The notes below the pieces were generated by a model. The model did not search any database. It saw only the letters and a list, made by a program, of their open reading frames with translations, and had not been told where the DNA came from. From NCBI GenBank assembly GCA_003676145.1, contig NAUB01000006.1, forward strand, positions 1 to 34,569: a DNA stretch of 34,569 bases, given 5' to 3'. Source of the stretch: a gamma proteobacterium symbiont of Stewartia floridana. Lineage in GTDB: Bacteria > Pseudomonadota > Gammaproteobacteria > Chromatiales > Chromatiaceae. Shown here piece by piece: positions 8,552 through 16,055 of this stretch; the first letter of the stretch is position 1; every line of letters starts with the position of its first letter. Position numbers and translations under genes: made by a program.

Positions 8552-8861
8552 GCTTTGTCTCCGGCTTACAGTCGATAGCCTCCTGCCCCACGATCTCATC
8601 CAGTCGATAACTATCCTCAAGCTCCATCAGCAGCCTGGCCTTCTCAACCTTTGCGATCTCCGACCAATGCCTCTCCTCCAACGCACCCACCATGGCATAG
8701 AGAAAATTCAGGCTCGGCTTCGCTCCAGCAGAGTGCATCAGCCTTTTGTAGGCACCAACCGCACCGATGGTCTGCAACTGAAGCCTGGTTTTGATTCCCA
8801 CCTCGTTGAGAGCCTTTTCTGACTTAGGGCCGAGCCCTTTGAGTTTACTCAATTCCCCCAT
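8541..8861 (-). CDS. TfoX C-terminal domain protein
   Basis: A 106-residue protein that matches the stand-alone TfoX/Sxy C-terminal domain. It opens with a helix-hairpin-helix-like LKGLGPKSEKALNEVGI, then TRLQLQTIGAVGAYKRL and LNFLYAMVGALEERHW. The N-terminal TfoX domain is absent, so it is not a full competence regulator. Such short versions are widespread and of unknown role, possibly nucleic-acid binding through the HhH element. It is the upstream gene of a coupled pair with the HD hydrolase. Confidence 0.8.
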   Translation of the reverse strand: MGELSKLKGLGPKSEKALNEVGIKTRLQLQTIGAVGAYKRLMHSAGAKPSLNFLYAMVGALEERHWSEIAKVEKARLLMELEDSYRLDEIVGQEAIDCKPETKRED

Positions 8862-8908
8862 CGTTTCACCCAGAGCATCTTGGATTCGTGCGGAAAGGCA
8901 CTGACAGA

Positions 8909-9283
8909 TTACTCAGCCGATTCAAGCGGTTGATAGTTTTCAGGCAGAAAACGGGGCGTACAGATGGCATAGAAGATCAGATCCTCGGAGCCGGTATTGG
9001 TAATCCGCTGAGGGACCATCGGCGGAATGGTGACCAGATCTCCCGCTTTGACCGATTCAGCAGGCGTCTCACCGATCTCCACACGACCCTCACCACTGAT
9101 GATCAGGTATCGCTCCGCGGTTTCCGACAAGCAGTGCCAACAGGTTGTCACACCCGGCTCAACCCTGGCTCTGGCGATGGAGCATTGCGGATCATCAGCG
9201 CTATTGTTCAGCTCGATGATATGGCACCGCTCCTCGGTATAGAACTCACGCTCTGAATCCAGATGCCTGGTTTGCGGCTTCAT
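8909..9283 (-). CDS. Cupin-domain protein
   Basis: A 124-residue single-domain cupin. The first cupin motif is visible around residues 45-70: the segment HCLSETAERYLIISGEGRVEIG gives a metal-binding His and Glu. The second motif around 80-100 (GDLVTIPPMVPQRITNTG) has a Gln where the usual second-motif His stands, so one metal ligand may be altered. No signal peptide. Possible roles include sugar isomerase-like, dioxygenase-like or plain binding function. It is leftward, 24 bases before a small membrane-protein gene and in the same direction. Confidence 0.78.
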   Translation of the reverse strand: MKPQTRHLDSEREFYTEERCHIIELNNSADDPQCSIARARVEPGVTTCWHCLSETAERYLIISGEGRVEIGETPAESVKAGDLVTIPPMVPQRITNTGSEDLIFYAICTPRFLPENYQPLESAE

Positions 9284-9306
9284 CTTAAAAACTCACAGCA
9301 GATCGA

Positions 9307-9573
9307 TTACACATAAGGACTCAGCACTTTTGCCGCCGCCAGGGAGATGATCACCACCAGCCAGAAAATGGGCAGCAAAAACAGCCACCTGAAAAGCTTT
9401 TGCTGGATATCTTCCAACACCAGCAGACCGGAAAACAGACCAACCCCCATAAATGTGAGGCATACATAATTCAATGGCGGTTTAGCATAAAAGATCAGAA
9501 TTGAGAAAAGAATCCCAACAGCAAACAGAAATTGCAGAATCAGTTGATAGTGTCTTGTTGAAATCGCGCTCAT
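9307..9573 (-). CDS. Small membrane protein, three predicted helices
   Basis: A protein of 88 residues when started at the ATG at 9573, which follows AGGGA at good spacing; an in-frame extension to 9597 has no such site. Three hydrophobic stretches (about residues 10-28, 33-52 and 62-84) suggest an inner-membrane protein. It resembles no family I can name. It sits between a GNAT gene upstream and the cupin gene downstream, all leftward. Confidence 0.6.
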   Translation of the reverse strand: MSAISTRHYQLILQFLFAVGILFSILIFYAKPPLNYVCLTFMGVGLFSGLLVLEDIQQKLFRWLFLLPIFWLVVIISLAAAKVLSPYV

Positions 9574-9626
9574 AACAGATCCCTGTTTAAGTCGCACAGC
9601 CCAGCGGATATCCCTTTATCCAGCGC

Positions 9627-10268
9627 TCAACATCTCCCCGACGATTGCCCAGTCTGATATTCATACATACAGGCCTGACCACCTTTGGTGGCATATTCAT
9701 GCAGAGGTGAATCAAAATCCGCTATCAGTTCAAACCCCAATTTTTCATAGAATCCACTGGCGCCCGACCGGTTGGTCTCCACAATGATCTCCTGCACACT
9801 GCCGGACCTGCAATGAGCTTCAAACCCACACCACAGACGACTGCCGAGACCCACGCCCTGATAGTCGTCGGCCACCACAAACAACACAATTTCACTTCTG
9901 CCCTGCCCGACAATGGCCGTTCTGTTTTTCTGGTGCTCTTCTATTGCCCGAATCAGTCTCTTCTTATCATCCGGTCTGTGCCCGCTGACTGTCAGCAGAC
10001 GCCATAATATTTGCAGCGTGAACAACAACTTGCCTTTAGGCTTAACTGCATATTCATTATAGCCGAAAATGAACCCGACCAAGCGGCCGTCATCTTCCGC
10101 AACCCGACAGTAATTGCTGCTGCTCAGAGAGCCACGGGTATAGAGATACTTCGCCAAAGCGGACATTTCAGCGGGTTTGAAAATCTCATCAAAGCCCCAG
10201 GCCTGAGCAACCAGGGCTTCACATAATTCATAATCCGATTGCCTGTAAGGCCTTATGGTGATGTCCAT
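9627..10268 (-). CDS. GNAT-family N-acetyltransferase
   Basis: A 213-residue protein starting MDITIRPYRQSDYELCEAL, a typical GNAT N-terminus. The acetyl-CoA-binding motif A appears as VVADDYQGVGLGSRLW, with Q-x-x-G-x-G/A-like spacing, followed by IVETNRSGASGFYEKLGFEL, the usual motif B. The substrate is unknown. The ATG at 10268 is chosen over an extension to 10313 because it begins exactly at the conserved strand. An approximately 300-base gap lies upstream, with two dyad-symmetric sites. Confidence 0.85.
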   Translation of the reverse strand: MDITIRPYRQSDYELCEALVAQAWGFDEIFKPAEMSALAKYLYTRGSLSSSNYCRVAEDDGRLVGFIFGYNEYAVKPKGKLLFTLQILWRLLTVSGHRPDDKKRLIRAIEEHQKNRTAIVGQGRSEIVLFVVADDYQGVGLGSRLWCGFEAHCRSGSVQEIIVETNRSGASGFYEKLGFELIADFDSPLHEYATKGGQACMYEYQTGQSSGRC

Positions 10269-10483
10269 TGTTTGGCTGGTACCGTTGTATTGGAGACGCC
10301 ATTTAACTACCACTCAGCTGAACACTGGGTTCAATTCTGATCCCTCCCGCCCATCGCATGAGCCGGATTGAGAGCAGAGCAGACAATTGCCATCGTATAG
10401 ACACAACGCTCATATCAATGGCGGCGTCTCTGGCAAGTCAGCTAAGCCTGCCTGCATTGATAAGCCTAAGAAATTTCAAGGTG

Positions 10484-10526
10484 GGTTACTGTAACCATTT
10501 GTATAAACGGCCTGGTTATTTGTAAC
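10484..10526. promoter_or_regulatory. Pair of GTTAC/GTAAC dyads upstream of the GNAT gene
   Basis: GGTTAC-T-GTAACC (10484-10496) is a perfect 13-base palindrome. A second, less regular copy, GGTTATTTGTAAC (10514-10526), follows with centres 30 bases apart, about three helical turns. The pair could be an operator in the gap 10269-10568, which otherwise shows no gene. The regulator is unknown and the distance to the GNAT start is over 200 bases. Confidence 0.3.
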
Positions 10527-10568
10527 AGTCAGCCGATCCACACAATCAACTGAATGCAGACGCCATGT

Positions 10569-10916
10569 TCAAGCCCCTTTTGGCCTGGAGATGGCGTGGC
10601 GAACCACTGACAGCAGATCATCGAGCGGCAGAGGATCCTTATCCTTGAAGTTGATACACCCCTTGCCTGTCTTGATATGCGGATGGTCTGTCTTGAAGGA
10701 TTCGATGTGTGCTGCGCTGCAGGTGTAGAGCGAGATATAGTTTTTCTGATTGGCCAACGCGACCCAACCTTCACCCTGCCGATAGGTTGGCATCCGGTAG
10801 TGCATATCGACAACCACATCCGGATACTCATCAACAATCATCTGATGAAGCAGCATAAATCTTGCTTTACGCGCCTCAGGCAGATCGGCAATGTAACGAT
10901 CGACAGTTTCCACCAT
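10569..10916 (-). CDS. DUF1801 / YdhG-like protein
   Basis: A 115-residue soluble protein whose pattern fits the DUF1801 (YdhG/iron-chaperone-like) fold: an N-terminal helical segment (VDRYIADLPEARKARFMLLHQMI), then MHYRMPTYRQGEGWVALANQKNYISLYT and finally a short GKGCINFKDKDPLPLDDLL segment. This last portion is characteristic of the family. Biochemical function is unsettled; related proteins include frataxin-like iron-binding folds. No signal peptide. Confidence 0.8.
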   Translation of the reverse strand: MVETVDRYIADLPEARKARFMLLHQMIVDEYPDVVVDMHYRMPTYRQGEGWVALANQKNYISLYTCSAAHIESFKTDHPHIKTGKGCINFKDKDPLPLDDLLSVVRHAISRPKGA

Positions 10917-10945
10917 CTTGTCTCAAGCGGTCATGAAAGAGTGAT

Positions 10946-11260
10946 TTAAAACACCCAGGCTATCAATAGCCAGTTCAATACAAAAAACAGAAAAAAACCG
11001 GGGATCATGAATTGAAGCTCGCCAATCAGACCATCACCGGAAAACAGCGCAAACAGTACCAGCAGAACAACAGAGACAAAAAATGAGATAACAGCAGAAT
11101 CCTTGACGCCCAATCCCGGGCTCAGGTGTATCCTGGCGAGCTCCGAGAGTTCAGGTAACATCAGCACCAGAACAACCCCAAGCACCAACAACATGGCAAT
11201 CAGCACAATCGCGATGGTTCGCGACTCACGCTTATCCTTTTTGTCAGTCTCACCGATCAT
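10946..11260 (-). CDS. Small membrane protein coupled to a PH-domain gene
   Basis: A 104-residue protein with a charged N-terminus (KKDKRESR) and three hydrophobic segments (about 15-35, 52-72 and 80-103). Its ATG overlaps the stop of the upstream PH-domain gene by four bases, so the two are probably made together and may form a membrane complex. I do not recognise the family. Confidence 0.6.
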   Translation of the reverse strand: MIGETDKKDKRESRTIAIVLIAMLLVLGVVLVLMLPELSELARIHLSPGLGVKDSAVISFFVSVVLLVLFALFSGDGLIGELQFMIPGFFLFFVLNWLLIAWVF

Positions 11261-11637
11261 TGATCATCTTTCCTGGGACGGATAATCTCACTGATCCTGT
11301 TTGGATCAGGCAGCCCTTTTGCAACGATTTCCGGACTATCGCCAGCGGTGTAGATTTCGATCGTACCGACACCAAAAATTCGATCGAAAAAGGATTGTTT
11401 TACCTTGGTGGTTCTTACACTGCTGATATTGACCTCAGAGCGTTCCTTGCTCAGAAGCCCCTTTTCATAGAGGATTTCAGAGTCGTTTATGGTTAATTTT
11501 GAGGCTTTGTTTTGCAGATGCCAGACAAGCAGTATAACCAGACCGATACCAAACACCGGTATCAGGATAATAGAAACAATAAACCCTATCGGATTGTTTT
11601 TGAACATGACAGGATGCTCTGAGTAGAGTTCACTCAT
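11257..11637 (-). CDS. Bacterial PH-domain membrane protein
   Basis: A 126-residue protein with one hydrophobic region (about residues 16-42) followed by a bacterial pleckstrin-homology (bPH/DUF304, YdbT-like) domain. The domain shows the typical order KLTINDSEILYEKGLLSKERSEVNISSVRTTKVKQSFFDRIFGVGTIEI. Such domains occur in small membrane proteins of mostly unknown role. The ATG at 11637 follows AGGAG at eight bases. It is the first gene of a two-gene unit with the small membrane protein at 10946-11260. Confidence 0.75.
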   Translation of the reverse strand: MSELYSEHPVMFKNNPIGFIVSIILIPVFGIGLVILLVWHLQNKASKLTINDSEILYEKGLLSKERSEVNISSVRTTKVKQSFFDRIFGVGTIEIYTAGDSPEIVAKGLPDPNRISEIIRPRKDDQ

Positions 11638-11840
11638 GATACAGCTCCTAGAACTTAAGAATTACAGACTGACCAACCTGTTTGTCGGCACCGGCATTGT
11701 AATACACCACCAGAGAAACCAACAGCTTCCGGGTCAGTTTTGACGCCCTAATGATCGGATCGATGAATCAAACAACGAAAAGGAATAACGCAATTCATCG
11801 ACCAGGATTGAAAACCACACTGAATCTACCTGTTTTCCTT

Positions 11841-11870
11841 ACGGATTGTTATTTCTTGTCAACAATCCGT
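11841..11870. repeat. Perfect 10-bp inverted repeat over the MOSC gene stop
   Basis: ACGGATTGTT (11841-11850) and AACAATCCGT (11861-11870) form a perfect stem with a 10-base loop. The MOSC gene stop codon (11859-11861) lies inside it. No T-run follows in the direction of transcription, so this is a 3'-end stem-loop rather than a textbook terminator. The rest of the gap 11638-11858 shows no gene. Confidence 0.5.
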
Positions 11871-12383
11871 CACATCACCCAATGAAACAACCCTATCCAG
11901 AAGATCGACCTTGCCGGCCTGTATGACACTTGCAACGATCCCCCCGTGACCGCGCATTGCATTATAGCCACCCTCCCCCAAAGCCAGCTCTATCTTACTA
12001 CAGGGGTGACAAAGCCCTCGGAACTCAAGGACTGCCTCTCCAAGCTGGAAATGCTTATTCTTCAAGGCCAACAGGTTGATGCCCGAAACCACAATATTTC
12101 GGCGTAAGATCTCTGGTTGAACACTCTTACGATGGAGGCATCCGGCTATGACCTGAAGATGCTCATATTGGATCAGTGTCACCTGCCTGGCACTCGAGGC
12201 GCGCCCCTTGAAGCGATCACCCACCAGACCCGTGCCTATCTCTATCCTAACTGAATCGAGCGTGCGCATGGTTTCACCACGTGCCGGTCTTACCCCAATC
12301 CACTCAACACGACCGGTCTGGGGCAGATTCGACATCAATGCCTGTAACGATTTAGCCATATCTGAATCGTAATGATCTTGCAC
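11859..12383 (-). CDS. MOSC-domain protein
   Basis: A 174-residue protein matching the MOSC (molybdenum cofactor sulfurase C-terminal) domain: an early GVRPARGETM, GLVGDRFKG, QVTLIQYEHL, RRNIVVSGINLLAL, FRGLCHPCSKIE with the conserved Cys, and a late RGHGGIVASVIQAG. These proteins bind Moco-like cofactors or act in sulfur carrier chemistry, often of unknown substrate. The GTG at 12383 abuts the stop of the histidine phosphatase gene; an ATG eight codons later is an alternative. It is the second gene of a tight pair. Confidence 0.85.
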   Translation of the reverse strand: MQDHYDSDMAKSLQALMSNLPQTGRVEWIGVRPARGETMRTLDSVRIEIGTGLVGDRFKGRASSARQVTLIQYEHLQVIAGCLHRKSVQPEILRRNIVVSGINLLALKNKHFQLGEAVLEFRGLCHPCSKIELALGEGGYNAMRGHGGIVASVIQAGKVDLLDRVVSLGDVTDC

Positions 12384-12950
12384 TCATTCCGTTGCAAACC
12401 TCAATTCGTAAGTACCATACTCCCAGTACTTTCTGCCAGGACTGGATGGACCAATCCATCCCTTACCCACCAACTCCTTGGCGATATAGTGATTGATAAA
12501 GCCATGCCCAACCAATAATACGGATCGATGTTCCGACGCCAGATCGATCAATCTCTCTGCAGCCACTTTTGCTCTCGACCTGGCGGCACGATAGGACTCG
12601 CTGTTCTTTGAGAATCCCATGAACCACAGAGTACGCAGTACGATCACCCAGATCTCCAGCGGAAGTTTGACCGACACCTTGTCAAAATAGGGCAGGTTCA
12701 TTTCACGAAACAACCGCTCCGAGAGATCAATCCGCTCTACCCCTAGCGCTGCCGCGGAATCCACAGAACGGTTAAGATCACTGCAGACGACAAAAAGATG
12801 TTGCGATGCTTGCTCAACACTATCCATTGGAGGTCGATCGTTAATCGTTGCGTTGTCATACTCCTGTTCCAACACCTTAAACTCAGATCCCCGAACCTTT
12901 CGTTGCCACTCAAAATCGGGACTGCCATGTCTCAATAAAGTAATGCGCAT
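12384..12950 (-). CDS. Histidine phosphatase family protein
   Basis: A 188-residue phosphoglycerate-mutase-like protein. It opens with LLRHGSPDF, the catalytic RHG, then shows SDLNRSVDSA (second Arg), an acidic FREMNLP segment and LLVGHGFINH, the second catalytic His. It should dephosphorylate a small molecule or protein; the substrate is unknown. Length is slightly below the usual phosphatase size but all four active-site elements are seen. It is the upstream gene of a unit with the MOSC gene. Confidence 0.85.
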   Translation of the reverse strand: MRITLLRHGSPDFEWQRKVRGSEFKVLEQEYDNATINDRPPMDSVEQASQHLFVVCSDLNRSVDSAAALGVERIDLSERLFREMNLPYFDKVSVKLPLEIWVIVLRTLWFMGFSKNSESYRAARSRAKVAAERLIDLASEHRSVLLVGHGFINHYIAKELVGKGWIGPSSPGRKYWEYGTYELRFATE

Positions 12951-13028
12951 GTAAGTCTATACCCTGAAGCCTGTTCATTCTTCCGTTATGAATAACCATT
13001 CATGAAATGGGAGTATATAAAAGAACTG

Positions 13029-13190
13029 TTATAAATCGATCTCATATTCCATCACAACAAAACTATCGAAGATATCCGTATCCGGCCCCCTCTCCCTGAA
13101 CAATTTCAATTCACCACGGGATGACCATTTTTCAAAAACAGTCACTCGCACTATGCATCACTGTTCTTTCGGCTGGAGTGGACACCTTCA
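13029..13190 (-). pseudogene. Remnant resembling a monooxygenase (ABM) C-terminal half
   Basis: Within the gap 12951-13205 the minus strand has an open stretch ending at 13029 that reads VRVTVFEKWSSRGEL and finishes FDSFVVMEYEIDL. This resembles the second half of antibiotic-biosynthesis-monooxygenase-like domains (strand, then E-x-W, then helix). Just upstream another frame reads PEGVHSSRKNSD, which could be the preceding segment, separated by a frameshift and stops. No proper start exists. It is therefore probably a decayed gene; a short real gene starting at the GTG at 13151 is an alternative. Confidence 0.4.
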
Positions 13191-13205
13191 GGCAGATCAA
13201 TTCGT

Positions 13206-13730
13206 TTACCAGAGTTCCGGCCAACAAAGTGCTTTTGCACACCGTACGACACCTTTAGTTTCACCAACGCCATCTTGGTTCAATCGTAATATCATCCAGG
13301 CCTCCGGATAGTCGAGTTCATAGGGGGGAAAAATAGCATGAGCCGCTGTGAACCCTGCACGTTGATAGTAATCCGGATTACCAAGCACCAGAACATAGTC
13401 TGCCTTGAGTTGAGTCAGCCTCTCTATCCCTCGCCTGATCAATGCAGTTCCAATTCCACGCCGCTGGAATGCCGGATGGACAGCCAGCGGCGCCAGAATA
13501 TAGCCTGATCTCTCAGCATCCCCCTCAACCGAGGCTTTACTGAAGATGACATGCCCCACTACCAAGCCATCTATAGACGCTACCAGGGAGATCAGAGGCC
13601 GAGCCGTGGAATCCTGCAACAACTCAACTGCCAGCCGGGCTACGCGATCGCCTTCGGTTTCGCCAAATGCTTCCCGATGGAGCTCAACCAGCGTGTTCAG
13701 GTCACTATCGACTGTGTCTCTTATAATCAA
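13206..13730 (-). CDS. GNAT-family N-acetyltransferase
   Basis: A protein of about 174 residues. It has a GNAT N-terminus (IIRDTVDSDLNTLVELHREAFG), a central GHVIFSKASV strand, ILAPLAVHPAFQRRGIGTALI (acetyl-CoA motif A, Q-R-R-G-I-G) and VLVLGNPDYYQRAGFTAAH (motif B). This resembles the YhbS-like subgroup; the substrate is unknown. A TTG at 13730 is preferred as start: it overlaps the stop of the lipoprotein gene (TTGA), follows GGAG, and gives the usual M-I-I-R opening. A GTG at 13745 is the alternative. Confidence 0.85.
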   Translation of the reverse strand: MIIRDTVDSDLNTLVELHREAFGETEGDRVARLAVELLQDSTARPLISLVASIDGLVVGHVIFSKASVEGDAERSGYILAPLAVHPAFQRRGIGTALIRRGIERLTQLKADYVLVLGNPDYYQRAGFTAAHAIFPPYELDYPEAWMILRLNQDGVGETKGVVRCAKALCWPELW

Positions 13731-14203
13731 TCTTTCTCCGCCCACTCGCGGATCTTGCGCTTAAGTTTCTTCTCGACCTTTTCGCTGATCTCTTCCCACT
13801 CTCCATCAGACCCGGTGGACTCATCCTCCTCTGCCCACGCCTTCAGTCTGCGCATCACTTTCTTCTCGACTTTGTCTCCAATCTCATCCCACTCTTGATC
13901 ACTCTCCCTCTCCTGCTTCGTCTTGCAACTGGCATGACAACCGCCACCCCAGACCATGATCACTCCGAGCAGGAAACCAAAATCGTACCACCCCCCACTG
14001 TTGTCCACTTCATAGACAACCACATTGTCATTGAACAGATGGATCACCAGACTGATTACCGAAATTACACCATGCCAGAGGCCCCAGAAGAATCCTGCAG
14101 GACTCTCTGCTGTGAACTGCGAATCTCCTGCTGTACAGGAAGTGAGCGCGACCGCTAGCAGGAGAACTGCAATGAATCGTACTGATGCGTAAAGCTGACT
14201 CAT
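13727..14203 (-). CDS. Lipoprotein with duplicated charged C-terminal repeat
   Basis: A 158-residue protein. Its N-terminal signal ends in a lipobox (LTSC), predicting a lipid-anchored protein. The middle holds a hydrophobic SPAGFFWGLWHG segment and GGWYDFGFLLGV, a pattern seen in small uncharacterised lipoproteins. The tail carries two tandem copies of a 24-residue charged helix, EWDEIGDKVEKKVMRRLKAW and EWEEISEKVEKKLKRKIREW, each ending WAE-x-D. The duplication is visible in the DNA too. The ATG at 14203 follows GGGGGA, a strong ribosome-binding site. The stop overlaps the start of the GNAT gene, suggesting co-translation. Function unknown. Confidence 0.8.
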   Translation of the reverse strand: MSQLYASVRFIAVLLLAVALTSCTAGDSQFTAESPAGFFWGLWHGVISVISLVIHLFNDNVVVYEVDNSGGWYDFGFLLGVIMVWGGGCHASCKTKQERESDQEWDEIGDKVEKKVMRRLKAWAEEDESTGSDGEWEEISEKVEKKLKRKIREWAEKD

Positions 14204-14276
14204 ATCTTCCCCCTTAACCCTATGCAACGGCTAACACCATAAATGTCAGGCTGACCCTGGTGTCAGTCAGGATCTT

Positions 14277-14657
14277 TTATCCTCCAGAGTGAAGTCCAAA
14301 CATATTGCCTTCCGAATCGACTACAATTGAAACACAGCCATATTCAGCGATTTCCGTTTTGGCCTGATGAATTTGACCTCCCGCCTCTTCCACACGGGAC
14401 TCCTCTATCGCGCAATCCTCACAAGAAAAATAGACCAGTGTACTGTTACCTCCAGCTGACATTCCCTCCATTTTCACCAGTGCTCCAGGGGCGCCATAGT
14501 GTTCCTCATCAGAAGGAAACGACCATATCTCCAGCCCCGAGTTTGTAGGATCATCCAACTTTTCCAACGTTACATTCAGTACAGACTGGTAAAAATTTCG
14601 CGCTCTTTGCATATCTTCAACATAGATCTCAAACCAGGCGACTGGATTAGTTTCCAT
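14277..14657 (-). CDS. VOC (glyoxalase/bleomycin-resistance) family protein
   Basis: A 126-residue vicinal-oxygen-chelate protein. It shows WFEIYVEDMQRARNFYQSVL at the N-terminus (first beta-alpha unit), a middle VYFSCEDCAIEESRVEEAGGQI segment and CVSIVVDSEGNMFGLHS at the end. One full length equals one two-module VOC subunit. Catalytic metal ligands are uncertain. The ATG at 14657 follows AGAGGA. It is likely a single-gene unit. The adjoining gap 14658-14849 shows nothing recognisable. Confidence 0.85.
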   Translation of the reverse strand: METNPVAWFEIYVEDMQRARNFYQSVLNVTLEKLDDPTNSGLEIWSFPSDEEHYGAPGALVKMEGMSAGGNSTLVYFSCEDCAIEESRVEEAGGQIHQAKTEIAEYGCVSIVVDSEGNMFGLHSGG

Positions 14658-14849
14658 GACATATCCTCTTGTTCTTATCGAATTGGTTATTTTACGAACT
14701 GATTCTGCTTAGAGTGTAGACCAATCAGTATCGGCCCAATGTGAAAGGCTTGCGCACTCCTGCTACTCATGGGCAGCAACAGCCAATGGACTGATAGCGT
14801 TAAGCTATTGATTTAGGGGCACACGTAAGCTGAAGCTGAGCCTGCCGCC

Positions 14850-15587
14850 TCAGAGCGCAAAAAAGACAACGCCATCGAGTATCGCGAAGTCAGCGCCTCG
14901 CTTGATATGAAACCCGTTACCAAGTTTCAGATAGCCTCTCGCCTCAACAGGCAATCCTGCTTTGTCTCCTACCAGAAGCCCATCTGCGATAACCTCGAAT
15001 TCAACAAACTCATTCGCAAAAGATGATCCGGCCCTGGGCGCCGGGTCATGAATAACCAGATGACCTTCACCAAACCCCGCCAGAGTCACCCAATGACCAC
15101 CGATTCGCCTGTACTCGTTTTTCTGCCTGTGGTATCGGTACCAGCCCACATTCAACCAGGCGGCAGAGCGACTCGATATGGCACTTTTCAGCCGATCAAG
15201 ATCGGGCAGTCTGCTCCCCGCCGAATATTTTTTCGGATGCTTTCTCCACCCCTGATACTCAAGGATCCTATAACCACCAAACATCTCATTGGCTATTCTG
15301 TTGACACCTCGCAAGACCCCAGTGGTACCGGTACCGTTAACAAGGCTTGTACTCATGTAGTCAGAAGAGGCGAGCAATGAGATCATCTCAAGCTGCTGAT
15401 AACTGCCACCCATCGTCACAAGTGAATTCGACACAGCAACAGGGGCACAAAACTGCTGACCATTACCACTCCCTGCAAAGGTAATATCCGTCTGAGTAAA
15501 ATCTGCGATTTGATTGATATAGGCAAGCTCTGCCTGAACGGCTGTTGCAAGCAAGAACAGAATAACGAATCCAGGGAATATCTTCAT
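14850..15587 (-). CDS. Secreted C39-like (papain-fold) protein
   Basis: A 245-residue protein with a Sec signal peptide (MKIFPGFVILFLLATAVQA). The mature part resembles C39-type peptidases: FCAPVAVSNSL with the candidate catalytic Cys early, GGHWVTLAGFG with the candidate His, and IHDPAPRAGS with the candidate Asp. It is not fused to an ABC transporter, so it is a free secreted or periplasmic enzyme or binding protein, not a bacteriocin exporter. The ATG at 15587 is preferred over an upstream TTG because the signal peptide starts there; no clear Shine-Dalgarno was seen. Substrate unknown. Confidence 0.7.
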   Translation of the reverse strand: MKIFPGFVILFLLATAVQAELAYINQIADFTQTDITFAGSGNGQQFCAPVAVSNSLVTMGGSYQQLEMISLLASSDYMSTSLVNGTGTTGVLRGVNRIANEMFGGYRILEYQGWRKHPKKYSAGSRLPDLDRLKSAISSRSAAWLNVGWYRYHRQKNEYRRIGGHWVTLAGFGEGHLVIHDPAPRAGSSFANEFVEFEVIADGLLVGDKAGLPVEARGYLKLGNGFHIKRGADFAILDGVVFFAL

Positions 15588-15659
15588 ATTGAAATTGCAA
15601 TTCAAGCCCGCCGCACTGACTCGAAGTCATCAGTGTACCGTTTGCTAATCACCACCCCC

Positions 15660-15962
15660 TCACTCATCATCATGAAAACCCTTGATTCTAAACCCGCTAC
15701 GCTTCTTGGTTCTGTTCACAGAATCCATCATGACCAGAATTGCAATCACAGAGAAGACTACAGCAAACAACACCCCTTCAATCAGACCAAGATAGTAGGT
15801 ACTCACAATCAGCAGAACAGAGAATGCAGCAAACAACACCAATCCAGTGAATGACGAGGGTCTTTCACTACCAAGCGTTTTACCAAGCGGCAGTTGCCTG
15901 TGGAGGAGTTTGTGGAGTTTCCTGCCAAGCGATCCTTCTTTGCTGTTCCTATTCTGCGTCAT
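15660..15962 (-). CDS. Small membrane protein
   Basis: A 100-residue protein with a basic N-terminal third and two hydrophobic segments (about 38-58 and 61-80), then a basic tail. The start at 15962 has AGGGA seven bases upstream; an ATG directly before it is equally possible. I recognise no family. It lies between the M23 peptidase gene and the C39-like gene, all transcribed leftward; the latter begins 72 bases after its stop. Confidence 0.55.
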   Translation of the reverse strand: MTQNRNSKEGSLGRKLHKLLHRQLPLGKTLGSERPSSFTGLVLFAAFSVLLIVSTYYLGLIEGVLFAVVFSVIAILVMMDSVNRTKKRSGFRIKGFHDDE

Positions 15963-16055
15963 CATCCTGTCCCTAGAGATCAACCCTCAATGCGCTCGAT
16001 CGTTATGAATTTCATACAGACTCCCTATCCATCAAACAGCGAACAGCTCCTTAGA

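Noticed and set aside
11841-11870. Intrinsic terminator for the MOSC gene
   Set aside because: The stem is perfect but includes the stop codon and has no T-run after it, so it is listed only as an inverted repeat.
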